From contig OY282607.1 in assembly GCA_958298945.1 (NCBI GenBank), positions 74,764,868-74,828,867 on the forward strand: a stretch of 64,000 nucleotides of DNA. The letters are read 5' to 3'. The stretch's first letter is position 1; the number at the start of each line of letters is the position of its first letter. The notes beneath the pieces are model-generated. The model did no database searches. It saw nothing but the letters and a program-made list of their open reading frames with translations, and had not been told where the DNA came from. The stretch is from Atherix ibis (Eukaryota > Arthropoda > Insecta > Diptera > Athericidae). The position numbers and the translations under genes are program-made. Shown here piece after piece: positions 1 to 12,266 of the stretch.

Positions 1-1254
1 GGCCTAGGCAACACTAAGTGTTGCCAGGTGCGATCTGACATTTCCATTGGAAAGTTTGACATTTTTTAGCATAAACGTACTCAGAACGTTTTGACGTACG
101 ACTATCATTTGTGTTGTTTACAGTGACTTGAAAAAATCAATTTGGCAAAAAAATGGAATTAACTCGTGAACATTTTCGTGCGATCATTTTTCACAACTTT
201 CGACGTGGATTATCACGACAAGAGTGCATCGATGAACTTAAATCTTTGTATGGCTATGAAGCACCATCCTATAGCACTGTGAAAAACTGGTACAACGAAT
301 TCAATCGTGGCCGACGCTCGCTCAAAGACGAATTCCGTGAAGGTCGTCCAAAAACAGCCGTTGTTCCAGAAAACATCGATGCCGTACGTGAACTGATAAT
401 GCAAGACCGTCATGTGACATACCGTGAGATAGAGGCATGCCTAGGCATTTCTCCCACCAGCATACATTCGATATTGCATGAACACCTGGCCGTAAAAAAG
501 GTTTGTTCTCGTTGGATCCCGCACAATTTGACAATCGCTCAAAAAAAGGCTCGTGTGGATTGGTGTAAAGAAATGCTGAAAAAATACGATCGCGGTGCTT
601 CAAAAGACGTTTATAAGATCGTCACAGGTGACGAATCATGGATCTATGCGTATGAGCCCGAAACAAAACAGCAATCGACCGTGTGGGTCTTCCAAGACGA
701 GTCAAATCCAACGAAAGTTGTTCGTGGAAGAAGCACTTCGAAGCAAATGGTCGCTTGTTTCTTTGGCAAAACTGGTCATGTGGCGACTGTTCCGCTTGTG
801 CAACGTAGGACGGTCAATTCTGAGTGGTACACCACCATTTGTTTGCCTGAAGTCTTCGGAGAAATTCGAAAAACGAACAAGAGAAGTCGAATCATTGTGC
901 ACCATGACAATGCGAGCTCTCACACATCGGCTCAAACCAGCGCCTTTTTGACCGGACAAAACGTCGAATTGATGGGTCATCCTCCGTACAGCCCTGACTT
1001 GGCACCCAATGACTTCTTTTTATTCCCACACATCAAGAAAAAAATGCGTGGTCAACGATTTTCGTCGCCAGAAGATGCTGTTGAAGCATTCAAAAACCAT
1101 GTTTTGGAGGTGTCTCAATCGGAGTGGAAAAAGTGCTTCGAAAATTGGTTTGAGCGCATGCAAAAGTGTATAAATCTTGATGGAGAATATTTTGAAAAAC
1201 AATAAAACCTTTTTCGTTGATAAATATTCGCATTTTCATTATTAGGCCAGAAAT
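1..1254 (+). mobile_element. mariner element (vertumana-like), 5' tip cut by window edge
   Basis: A DD34D mariner with an uninterrupted transposase gene. The 3' end, around 1240-1254, reads inward on the minus strand as TTTCTGGCCTAA. The window opens with GGCCTAGGC, which matches the inner part of that repeat, so the first few bases of the 5' inverted repeat lie outside the window. The element sits inside a minus-strand non-LTR retrotransposon relic whose reading resumes right after the 3' end, at a TA-rich target. Subfamily is assigned from memory of conserved protein blocks and is less certain than the element itself. Confidence 0.9.
153..1205 (+). CDS. mariner transposase, intact (350 aa)
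   Basis: DDD-type transposase that would bind the element's inverted repeats and carry out cut-and-paste transposition into TA sites. The N-terminal half (about 1-115) has the paired helix-turn-helix region, including SYSTVKNWYNEF and GISPTSIHSIL. The linker motif is WIPHNL at 121-126, in place of the usual WVPHEL. The catalytic triad is complete: D160 in VTGDESW, D252 in HHDNASSH and D287 in YSPDLAPND, with 34 residues between the second and third, which defines a DD34D mariner. The length of 350 is typical and the frame has no stop or shift. The start is the first ATG, preceded by AAAAAA. It is the only transposase in the window that looks functional; all the others are broken. Activity is inferred and would also need intact ends. 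Confidence 0.95.
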   Translation: MELTREHFRAIIFHNFRRGLSRQECIDELKSLYGYEAPSYSTVKNWYNEFNRGRRSLKDEFREGRPKTAVVPENIDAVRELIMQDRHVTYREIEACLGISPTSIHSILHEHLAVKKVCSRWIPHNLTIAQKKARVDWCKEMLKKYDRGASKDVYKIVTGDESWIYAYEPETKQQSTVWVFQDESNPTKVVRGRSTSKQMVACFFGKTGHVATVPLVQRRTVNSEWYTTICLPEVFGEIRKTNKRSRIIVHHDNASSHTSAQTSAFLTGQNVELMGHPPYSPDLAPNDFFLFPHIKKKMRGQRFSSPEDAVEAFKNHVLEVSQSEWKKCFENWFERMQKCINLDGEYFEKQ

Positions 1255-2450
1255 ATATATAGTAGCCCACGTATCGGTGTCAGCGGCGGCATCCGTGAAC
1301 AACAGTCGATGATCTTTTAATACGTCCAACTGTTCAAGGAAAAGTTTCCTATACGCGTATGTAGACGGATCAGTACTAGCTTTCTTAAACCTGTCAAGGG
1401 AAGCAGTCACTTTCAACTTTGCTCCCAACCACGGTTTCCAATCTGTATGTGAAAGGGAAGTTTGGAAAAGGAGGGGCAGGATGGATGAATTGCTTTCAAG
1501 GGGGGATATTAATAAGGATAGCGATGATGAATTCCTTTTTGAACTGAGAGAGATGACAATGTTTTTGATTAAAGTGTGTAGGGGGTAATTTGGAAGGCAT
1601 TTGTTTTTGTAAAATGAATTTGGGCGAGCTTTTTGAAGATATAAATATATAGGCTTTCGACTAGTTTCTATCAGTATGGAATCCACCGGAGATGTTCGAT
1701 GTGCTCCACGGGGTAGTCTAATGCAGCGATTTACCGCTGCCTCGCCTCGATTACCTTTTTTCCTGCTATTGGCACACTGGCATATATAGTGAGCAAATAG
1801 AGTAAGGTTCCGTCCAAAAAGGGCGTTGGTTACTCTAATTGCCTCACTTTGTCTTACCTAACTTTTGATGCTGATTAAAATTTTATTCATTCGGAGAATG
1901 GATTTAATTTAGTCAACAGCATTGTTAATCTGAAGATTTCACTACAATTTTTTTTTCTGCAAACATGAAGGCAAGGTGGATTTGATGTACAGATCACCGC
2001 ACCGTTTATGCTGCTCCAAGTGTTGATATTGCGGATGGCGTTATTAGTTTGATGTTGAAGATCGGCACCAGATACAAATACAAAAATATTGTCAGCATAT
2101 ATATAATGATTGCAGGATGATAGAAGGTGGGAAAGGCAGTAAATATATATATTGAATAGGATCGTAGATAGAGGGGATCCTTGTGCGATGCCGTTTTTCA
2201 TTTCGCGTTTCGACGAAAAATGACCGTTGGCGCGTACCATTAAAGCTCTACCAGTTAGGTAGGAACGTATAAGTGCCAATGCTGCAGAGTCTACTCCCCA
2301 CTCTGCCAACTGTAAGAGTATCCTGTGTGGGAAAATTCGGTCATACGCCTTTTCTAAGTCGAAAGACAACAGTAAACCACAATGTCTACGTTTGTAGCAA
2401 TTATGGATTGAATGTTGGATCTTTCACTTTTCGTTATTGGATATCATATG
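1255..2450 (-). pseudogene. Relic of I-clade non-LTR retrotransposon (RT plus RNase H)
   Basis: Read from high to low coordinates, a 5'-truncated retrotransposon polyprotein. Reverse transcriptase blocks are at about 1990-2400: SFDLEKAYDRI, then NGIAQGSPLS, then YADN where YADD is expected, so a catalytic aspartate is changed. A frame change follows at about 1880-1990. The thumb/connection region (NALFGRNLT, then GAHRTSPVDSILIETSRKP) and the start of an RNase H domain (LLFTDAAADTDTWA) run down to about 1262. There the mariner interrupts it, and the rest of RNase H would be left of the window. The upstream boundary near 2450 abuts a mariner fragment. The altered YADD, the frame breaks and the truncation make it dead. 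Confidence 0.85.
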
Positions 2451-2492
2451 TAGCCATATCAATCTCTACGAGATGTTTTATAACACGAAAAA

Positions 2493-2712
2493 ATAATGCG
2501 ATGCTGTTTTTGGTCAAAAAATGAGCAAAAATCGAAGATGAGCCAAAACACGTGCAAGTAAAGCAGCTGTCAAAAATTAACTGAACATTCAAAATGACAG
2601 AACTTGTCGGTATAAGTGAGAGACATGATTACCAACATAACGCCATAAAAAAATCGAAAAACGAATTTACCTAACCCGCGGAAATTCAAAATTCTCAATA
2701 CTTTTTTATACT
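2493..2712 (-). mobile_element. Mariner family A, copy 1: 5'-end fragment
   Basis: About 220 bp matching the 5' end of the commonest mariner family in this window. It contains the block reading GCTGTCAAAAATTAACTGAA, the CATAACGCCA block and the AACCCGCGGAAATTC block next to the terminal repeat. The terminal repeat is degraded (CTCAATACTTTTTT). The inner edge, at AATGCGATGCTG, abuts the non-LTR relic. Only the 5' part survives, so it cannot be told whether this was a normal or a fold-back copy. Confidence 0.85.
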
Positions 2713-5700
2713 TTTCGTAGATATAAAAAATCAAGTTGTTTGGTCATTTGATGTTCCAGCAGCTGCTTATATTTTATCGCAATTTATTTCACTAACAGAA
2801 TAAAAAGACTTACACTAAAAGAAATGGCTGCCCAGACCCTAACTGAACCAAACATATTATAGTGACATGCCATATACTTTGGATCCTTCCATAAATCGTG
2901 AAAATAATAGGAAAAGTTAGTATGTGGTCAAACCAGACAAAATCCCTTTTATTTGGAATAAGTAACCGCTTTCCAATTTTTATTTTCATTCATGCAAAAT
3001 CACAATAATTCTTATTTACAATAGCTTTTGGAGAGATTTGGTTAAAAACGGTTTGTTTATATAGATACAACTATTTTATAGTAAAAAAAACCCTTAAGAA
3101 TACTTCAACTTTAGTATCAAAAAACTTTTTGCGCTCAAGGCAAAATTCGATGCTTCCCTTAAAATGGTTCTCTTTTCACTCCTCTGTAATAGTTGTTTTT
3201 ACTCTTTCCGTTTCCTGTTTGGAATAATTTTCTGGGTCTTTCAAATAGATACACATCGTACGACATTATGGTTTCTCCCTATTTGGCGACCAATTGCCCT
3301 ATATTGAACAACATGATTTTTTAGCATTTTAATTCGGATAATTTCTTCAATTTTCTGCCACTTGCTAATGTAAAATTTCTTTTCTACTTGCTATTCATAG
3401 AAAATAATGCTTTTTATTACAATAACTGCTTAATAATTGTCAGCTAATAGACCCAAACAGATGTCGCACTAAAAGGCAGTAATTTGAAAATAATAAATTT
3501 TAAAAAAAATACACATTTTCCTGCTTATAGCCAGTTTATATGTATATATTTATGTAGTTACCAAAAAAAAATACCACTTTTACTTTAATATTTTTGAAAA
3601 TTTATTAAAAAGCTTACTAAATATCTAACTTAGAGCTTTTTCATTAGTCATTCAATGGAAATATATTTTTCACTAAAAATTTATCTAAATTGGTCAAATC
3701 AGTACCATAATATTTACTTTTAAAAAAACCAAACTTTTTACCTGTTCAGCTGTAAAAGCAGGTGTTATTGCAAAAAAAAAACCTTATTCTATCCGTGATG
3801 GAATTTTTTTTTAAATACTAAAGATAAAACTTTACAAATACAAAAAGTACAAAGACACCTTGACTTTTTTCAAAATTGTTATTTTAACAATACAAAGTAT
3901 GAGATACTCGTATAGCAAAAAAAAATACCTTATAAATATTCAAAGTTTCAACGATGAAAGTTTTATATTTATATATCTCATATTACATTAATTAAATACA
4001 ATAAAAATCAAATAAGGTATTTTGTCCAAGTTAATATTTTATCATATTTTAGATATGTTAGCATTTTAACTAATATTAAAGATTCAATAATTTTTTTTGG
4101 TACTATTTTCCAGTCAAATTATGTATGAATTTTTCATTAATTAAATAGATAAAAAAAATACTAATAACAACATTTCGGAATAATTCAAATTCCATAGTCA
4201 ATTTTAATAAAATTTATGATCACAATTGGTATTGCTATAAAATCTTTTAAAATAATAGGTTGAATGGAAAATAAATTATTCCTCTTGGAAAATTATTATA
4301 CTTCATAAAACATAATGGAATATTGATTGTTTAAAAATTAAATTGAAATAGATTGATTCCTAAAATACTCGTACATAAATACAAAAACTTTTTTAAAAGG
4401 TTTAAATTAAAAATTAAATGCATTTTTGATAAAAATACAATTATTGGGTTATTAATATTACTATTGTATTGATTAAATTTAACTGAAAACTTTCAATTAA
4501 TATTTATGAAATTTGGAAAAGAATCTCATTTAATTTCATGAAAACAATAAGTACTAAAAAATTTTTATCGAAAATTGCCTATACTCAAATCGATCATATA
4601 CTCGTATAATCGATATTGGAAAATATTAGCTTTTATTTATGGACATATCTAATTATTAATGACCAAAGTAGGAGTCCGATATCTCACTCCGCTTAGTATA
4701 GCTATTTTGATTGTTATTAAGTATGAATATCTCTAACTGATGATACTTTTAATCTTCGATACCTAATTAGTCGGTATTTTTGGAAAGTAAATAAAGTTTC
4801 CAATAAATTTTATTATCGAATAAAGAAAATATTTTTACATTTAAATAACCGATCATTTTACATTTAAAATACATTAAAACGTTGATTAATTATTTCTCCT
4901 TTGTTTCTAGTTTTTACTCTATTCGATTTGCATTTTTATTTTAGTTATAAGCGACTTTTTTGGAAATTACAATTTTAAATATCAAATACCAAAATGTTTT
5001 GCCTTATACTTGTATATACACGTATAAACATATATTAATTGTTGAAGTATTCAGTTATTTTATCGAAATTACTGGAGGAAACTGCATTCATATATCCTCT
5101 ATAACTTTTCGTTTAATTAAAGTACAATTTCCGGTGCAGCAAATATCATTACAATGGTGTACGAAAGTATTTTCTTATGTGGAGTTTTTGATTAGCTGTC
5201 AGTATCTATTTAGTAATAGTTACTATAACGATAATGTTGCTACTTTGTATTCTTCGATTTGTACGTTTCTCAGTTAAATTTTATAGATTCATGGCTATAT
5301 TTATGATCATTTGTAATCAGACTTTTACTATTTGCTTGTAATTTTTTCTTCCTTTTTTAATAAAACAGACACTGTTGCTCATTTTTTACAAATCTATTTA
5401 AAACAATTTCAATAAAAAAACAATAATTTCTCATAATTTTCAAAGTACTTTTATATTACGTGAAATATGCAATTTTAATTAAAAAATCTAATTTCTTGAT
5501 AATATTTTAACTCAATTATTATTTTCAATATTTGGATAAGAAATTAGTTTCCCTGATATGCTCAAATTAATATATAATTAAACATAAAAATGGTATATAT
5601 TCAAGCTAAACTAGTACTTCAAACAAAAATGTATTGTACTAACACTCATAGTACCATTTGGTAAAAGAACTCAAATCCTATTTAAAAGAGATAGCGAAAA

Positions 5701-8306
5701 TTTATAAGGACTTTTATAAATACTTTCACTTAAAGAAATAAGAAATATGAGAAATCATGTTATTAAGAATTTTTTGAATGATACAGAAAATGTGCTTAGT
5801 TGTTAACATGACTTTAAATATGCTTTGACCTTACCTATTATGTGTGCAAGACAACAGCATTCAAATGGCCGGCACAAAACTACTTGCCGAACTCGATCCT
5901 TTTGAGCGCAGAAGATATTTTTTATTTATTTTAAACTAAATAAATAATAATGTCAAATGATATATATATTTGACATCTGTCAAATGACAGGACTGTATTT
6001 TTTAAACTACGAAATGGATAGCCCGGTACCTTAAAACAGTTAAAATAAAATTCAACTTCAACAATGTATGAAAAGAAAATAATATGTAAAAAATATATTG
6101 TATTTCTCCAAATTCTTTTATTTTTTGTTTCTGTTTAATTAAAAATACAAAAGTAAATTAATTTCTATGGTATTGAATAATAAATACGATTGTACAATAA
6201 ATAAATACAGAGAAATCGCAATAATCCCTAAAAAAAATCCTCCTATTATATTATATGTTAAAGTCGTATAATAAAAAGGGAATATAATCGGGAATTCAAC
6301 CAAGTCATAACATGATTTCTTAAGGAATTACGATTGTACGAAAAGTACGTGTGCAGACATCGTGTAGTATTCATGATCATCGAGTTAGGCTCATTTTTAT
6401 TTACGTTGAGAGCTTCCTTAATCGTACACCATGCATAAAAACTTGAAGAAAAATCCTAATTAGCGATTGTAAATAATGGTGACTGTTTAGTTGATTACAT
6501 TTGGTCGTTTTTCAAAAATTATTCACGCTGTTCCATAGCCAATTTGATCCTCTGGAATCTTCTAATTCCATGATATCCACCATTTTTTATTTATTTATTT
6601 TTCTTTAATCAATTGCAAAATATTTCATCTAAGTATGTGTGCATGTATACATATGTATGTGCAAACCATTAAAATACATTAACAGGAAAAATTCAAAAAT
6701 AACCATTAATGTCCAGAAACATAAATACAAGACACGCAATTTAAGATCTCCTCGTTTAAAATCTGGTTGCGATTTTATCACGATTTAAGTCGATGTAATC
6801 CTTCCACAAGTCTTAAGACCATTGCGATCTTTATCTAATCTTATCGAGGACCTTTATAGCAAAAGAAACAATTTAGTAGAAATAAAATAACAAGCAATGT
6901 AATCAAAGATGCAGGTATTATGTCATGTTATGTTATTGCGATTGCAGAAATGCATACACACTTTGAATTTAGTAAATATAATTTGAATTCAAAATAAAAA
7001 TCAATCTCAAAATAAGATGAAAATCAAAACTATTGTATATAATATTAAGTACAGTCTAATAGTTGATTTTGCGCAAGGTAATGTCTACACATATACACTA
7101 TAGTACTAAAAAATGAACAAAAATAAATGTTTACCTTATTTTTAAGTCACCTTGTGTCTTTAGCATGTAAGTGGAAGTGAATGGGAGGAAGTCGATTTTC
7201 ACGTAGATATGAGTAACTTTTACAAGTACCAACTATAAATTTGTTATAACAATAGAAACTATTCTTTTATATCTGCTAAAATTTATTTATTTTCGACTTC
7301 CACATTTTGCATTTATTTAATTCTATAATATATTCTAATAGTTAAATATGGCATATAATTTTTTTATTAGAAAAGCATTTTTGCTATTGATGTATTTTGT
7401 AGTTATTTTGCATTGTAGTTTTCAAATTGTGATTGGAATAATGAAAATATGATTGTAAAACGTACAGCAATTACAAATGATAAGACATACTATTGTAATA
7501 ATATATTCAAAGTAATATGTTCATTTCCTGATTAAAAGTATTACACTTTGTGCATTTTAATTATGATTATTTTCTTAAGTGTTGCCTATATTGGATTCTA
7601 CTATCAAAAGAGTAGACACTATTTGAATGAAATATTTTAAAAAATTCATGTATATTATGTTAATGATATTTAACCGGAAGAAGGTGTGGTTTGTAGTATT
7701 CACATAAAGTTTTTGCAATGTGATTGACTTGTAATCCCTTCGTTTTTAATTTTAAGACATCCGGATGAATTTTCTATTCGTTCTTTTTAATTATTCTAAA
7801 TGAAATTTACAATAGCAATTTTACAAAAAGTTATTATCATTAAAGCACAATTTTTAACTTATAATGGCTAATATTTATGATAGAATAAAAATAAATAATA
7901 GTTTTAAAAGCAAATCTTCAATATTTCATTAAAAATAGAAATTATAAAAACTTTTTTTAATTTTCAATTTTTTATAAAATTTAGAAGCATTTATAGAACA
8001 ATTACTTTATACTAATTATTAAGAAATTACAATATGAAATTTTATGCTAATAGAAACAAAAACATAATACATTGAAAAAAATATTATTTATGACAACAGC
8101 GACTTATAAAAACGATAAGTTTTTGAAAAATTATTGTCCGGATCTGTCAAATTTGCTGCATGTATCAGACTGTTGCATCAAATTTGCTGCATTGGTTTAA
8201 ATCTTTTACAGCACCAGTAAGAATTATCTTTATTAGAACACCTTTAAAAATGCATTATTTTCCAGTTTTTGCACATTGGTAGCCGATCGTTGATCTACGT
8301 TTCTAT
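2713..8306. other. AT-rich noncoding DNA, no gene seen
   Basis: Nearly all A/T-rich runs without coding bias, and the open frames here look like chance. Two small things stand out. A GC-richer patch at about 5845-5925 holds a 24-codon ATG frame (5865-5939, MAGTKLLAELDPFERRR...) of unknown meaning. A palindromic TGTCAAAT...ATTTGACA lies at about 5950-5975. The rest could be intron or intergenic DNA. Confidence 0.6.
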
Positions 8307-8674
8307 AGCTGTATTCCATTGGGAAAATTTTGCTACTCATGAGTAGTTCTAGCTGTCATCATTTACACCACCTCGAACAAATGAGAAGTTCGCATGCGTA
8401 GTTACGCCATACAATTTACGGTAGGGTATTTTAATTCCCGAACTGGAAATAGATGGCTTAGCGAGTTCGTTGGTTATGTTGAAGAGTCATATTTTTGTCA
8501 GTATTGTTTATGTGTGAATAAACTCAGTTTTTATTGTTTATGTATGAATAAACTCAGTATTGTTGTTGACTATTTTGAGGTTATATTTTAGTGCTGTCAG
8601 TAAATTTTGCATTCCTATGGGCATCTACTCGCACGTACTTGTGAGTAGCAAAATTGGTCCAATGGAATACAGCT
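8307..8674. mobile_element. Non-autonomous DNA transposon (MITE), 368 bp
   Basis: The outer ends are inverted copies beginning AGCTGTATTCCATTGG. They stay similar for about 40 bp (AATTTTGCTACTCA shared inside). No transposase is encoded. The interior includes a two-copy 30-bp tandem repeat. Flanks are ...TTCTAT on the left and TATACTAC on the right, so no clear 8-bp target duplication is visible and the superfamily is left open. Confidence 0.75.
8502..8558. repeat. Two-copy tandem repeat inside the MITE
   Basis: The 27-bp unit TATTGTTTATGT(G/A)TGAAT... occurs twice with a 30-bp period and one base difference. It lies in the middle of the MITE. Confidence 0.85.
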
Positions 8675-11219
8675 TATACTACTTAAGTACTATTCCTCAA
8701 TTAGAGGCAAAAGAATTGATAATTAGGAAACCAAAAATTTCAATCTGAAGCATATGTGGTGTTAACAATGTGACTCTGCATGCCAAACACAACATGATAC
8801 AATATATTTTAGCCTTTTTGCTCAGAAAGCTCAGAAATTTTGAGATTTGGTGATTGGTATTTTATAAAACTCTCCAAAACTTTAGGATCAAATCCTGCAA
8901 TAAGTTTCGTAACAGTTATCTAAATAATATTATATTACATACATAATGGGAATATTCAAATTGTTTTATTATTAATTAATTTTAACAGTCTTTATTTAAC
9001 TTTAGTTTTCGAAACACAAATTCTTTAAGTTCCCTTATGAATGCATTCTATATTTGTATAACATCTAGCTATAATTTTGTTAGTTTTTTATTGCTTAAAA
9101 TTAAAAGTTTTTTATATACTATCATAAGACAGACATTGTGATTGTAAATGCTATTCTCATTATTAAAAACGCAATTTACTACAGTATGGTATTATGAAAA
9201 ATACTTTTCACTCTTATGATAATATATTTTATTACTTTTTACACCAAGTTTCAAAGCTTTGATTCATAGAAGTTTATTTATTAAAAGTATTTGTTAATTG
9301 CTAATTTTTAAAAAAAAAATCAATTAAAAAATTTAAAAAAAAGTTTAAAACGTACGCACAATATGTAAAATATTGAATATTCATAAATATTAATTATAAA
9401 TTCGACAAAAATCAATATGAATTAATTATTTATTGAATAGATTTATTGTATTAATGATAATTAAAAATTCTATTAATATAATTAAATTTAATTTTCGAAC
9501 ACATAATATAATAGATTTTTAATGAATAAACAAATTTGCAAAACATTCTTAGATGTCGTCTTTTTTCTATTCAAAATCAAGATATACAAAATGAACTGAA
9601 TGAATACAGAATTAATGAATTCATTTTATATAAAATTATTTTCATTTTGGCATATCTTCACATTATTTATAAATAGAAATGTTTATATTTAAAATAATGA
9701 CCTTGATTTGTTATATTTGTTAGCATATTTCTTTAAGACAGACATCATCTTTGACAGTTGATGATTGAAAAACTAAATCCCCAAAGATTTATTGCAATTA
9801 ATTAATCAAAAATAGTTAATGGATATTTTTTTTCATTCAATTATATAAACACAAAATAAGTTTATATTGAACAGAAGAAAATTTTTGTAAATATTATAAA
9901 AAATATTTTTTTTTATTAATAAAGTTTAATTTTTCAGTATAAAAAGTTATTTTTGAAATTTTTAGATCAGATAGTATTCGTTCATGTAAAAGTATGTGGG
10001 AGATGACTTACAAAAAAAAAAATCATCTTTCTAAAATTTTATAAAATATCTAAAGTTTATAATTTAAAAAATTTAAAGAAACACTTATGTATCTATATAA
10101 AAATTGTTTCTATCTTCAACTTATAACTCTCAATAAGGTTATTTCCTACTTAATTAGTTTGGAAAGACCAGTACTGCTCTACATTGTACATAATAATAAC
10201 GTGGCATGATTTATTTTCATACTCGAAGGCCATCCATCTATTAAACGTTAGATACACTTTTTATAGAAATAATAAAATTTAATAAAATCATTTTTTATAT
10301 CACGATATTTCACTGAAAATATGTGATATTTTTAAATAGATCGGCGTAATTTTTTGATAAAATCAAGATATAAGTTTATTATGCACAAAACAATTTTTTC
10401 TTTCTTTTCCTATTAAATGAGTTATTTTTTAATATTTTTTCAGATAAATATTTTGTTTCTAATTCTTAATAAAAATATAAATAATTTTTTTTCAATCTGT
10501 AAATTTATTCAATTAATTATTTTTTTTTTTAAATGTAATACTTTATTGAGAAAATTATATATAACAAAATTTTTAAAATGAAAAAAAAAATTATTTTACT
10601 TTTAAAGACGTTTAAATAATATTTTGTCAATAACTTGTTATATTATAAAAAAATAATGAAAAATTTCTTAATTATTGGTTATAATTTTTAATAGATTGTG
10701 AATATTAACTACCTTACTAATAATTATAGCATGAATTAATAATTAAAAATTCCAAGTATACACCATTGTTATAAAACATCGATAAAAGTTTTTTAGAAGG
10801 TACCCCAATTGTATCTACTATAAAACTATTTTAGCATTGACATCTAGGAGACTATTAGGCTACATTAGTTTTCGCTGGAGGTTTATCTATGGATCAATGG
10901 GTGTCTGGTGGAAGATAAAGATTTTAGTTAGGAAGACATTTCAGGGAAGATTTATTGATAATTAGTCATAGATGAGATCTAAATCTAAATTTTGTTCGTT
11001 AAACCAATATGGCTTAAAAGTTTAAATAGTGACCTCAGAAATAAAGGCGATGGATCTTGTAACACAGGAATAAGCTAAGTACTTGTATTGTTGATAACAG
11101 AACTACAATATTCGGCAGATGAGAGTCTATAAGTTTTTTTTAAATTTAGTCGTATGTAATGCTTATTCTGAGCAGTTGTCATGACCAAAAACTATGAATA
11201 GATTTCTGAATATTAAGGT
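8675..11219. other. AT-rich noncoding DNA, no gene seen
   Basis: Very A/T-rich, with many homopolymer runs and no frame with coding character. The last 400 bases (from about 10800) are somewhat GC-richer and may be eroded retroelement sequence leading into the weak RNase H-like trace that follows. Confidence 0.55.
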
Positions 11220-11345
11220 CTAAAAGTATAGTTCTTGTTCAATGCAAAATAGGTGTTTCTGGAAGGCCAGATTTAACGTGTGGCTACTTCTTTTTCTTGG
11301 GTTTGCATGACCTGGAATCCACTGAAGTCCAATATATTTAAAATA
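11220..11345 (-). pseudogene. Possible RNase H-like retroelement trace
   Basis: The minus strand reads IGLQWIPGHANP..., which resembles the late RNase H block (xWxPGHxxxxGNExAD) of non-LTR retrotransposons, but the following GNExAD is not seen. It directly abuts a mariner end. It could be chance; support is one short motif only. Confidence 0.25.
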
Positions 11346-12266
11346 CGAGGTCTGTTCAAAAAGTATCGCGAATTTTGAATATCCGCGGGTTACGTATATT
11401 TGATTTTCGATTTTTTGTGGCGTTATGTTGGTACTCATGTCTATCACTTATGCCGACAAGTTCGGCCATTTTGAATGTTCGGTTAATTTTCCACAGCTGT
11501 CTTTGCTTGCATGTATTTTGGCTCGTCTTCGGTTTTTGCCCATTCCAAAAAATGGATCAAAGAGTCTGTTTCGGGAACAAAAAAAGTCACAGGCGGCCAG
11601 ATCTGGGAAATACGGTGGCTTCGGCATTATTAGTGTGCGTTTTTGACCAAAAATTCGCGCACAAGCAACGATGCGTGAGCAGGAGCGTTATCATGGTGCA
11701 AAAGCCAATTTTTGTTCCTCCACAAATCCGGGCGTTTCTGGCAGATTGCTTCGCGCAACTTGCGCATAACTTGCAGGTAATATTTCTTATTGACCGTTCT
11801 ACCCTGTGACAAGAACTCATGATACACCACGCCCCTGCAATCGAAGAAAACTGTTAGCAAAACCTTCACATTCGACCGAACTTGGCGCGCTTTTTTCGAT
11901 CTTGGCTAGTGCGGCAGCTTCCATTGGGATGATTGAGCATTGGTTTCCACGTCATAACCATAAACCCATGATTCGTCATCAGTTATGATCCTCTGAAGCA
12001 AATTTGGGTTATCGCAGACAGAGTCCAACAGCTCCTTAGCAATGTTAATGCGATGCTGTTTTTGGTCGAAATTGAGCAAAAATCGAAGACGAGCCAAAAC
12101 ACGTGCAAGCAAAGCAGTTGTCAAAAATTAACTAACATTCAAAATGTCCGAACTTGTCGGAATAAGTGAGAGACATGAGTACCAACATAACGCCAAAAAA
12201 ATCGAAAATCAAATATACGTAACCCGCAGATATTCAATATTCGCGATACTTTTTGAACAGACCTCG
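11346..12266 (-). mobile_element. Mariner family A, copy 2: fold-back form (921 bp)
   Basis: Both ends carry the family's 5'-end sequence in opposite directions. The repeat starts CGAGGTCTGTTCAAAAAGTA and runs for about 190 bp to the block CTCGTCTTCG(G/A)TTTTTG, with TA on each side. Between the arms lies transposase sequence on the minus strand: FDQKQHRINIAKELLDSV, then ITDDESWVYGYD (first catalytic D; GD has become DD), YYLQVMRKLREAICQKRPDLW, HHDNAPAHASLL and the YSPDLAP region. At the FLFPK motif it stops and joins the inverted 5' end at about 11570. The C-terminus and the normal 3' end are absent. Frames are broken in several places, so it is non-autonomous. Confidence 0.9.

Noticed and set aside
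595..951. 118-codon second frame within the mariner transposase
   Set aside because: Overlaps the genuine transposase in another frame and lacks any motif.
4960..5277. 105-codon plus-strand open frame
   Set aside because: Codon use follows the A/T background (Ile, Tyr, Phe, Ser), no motif, no neighbouring splice or promoter signals.
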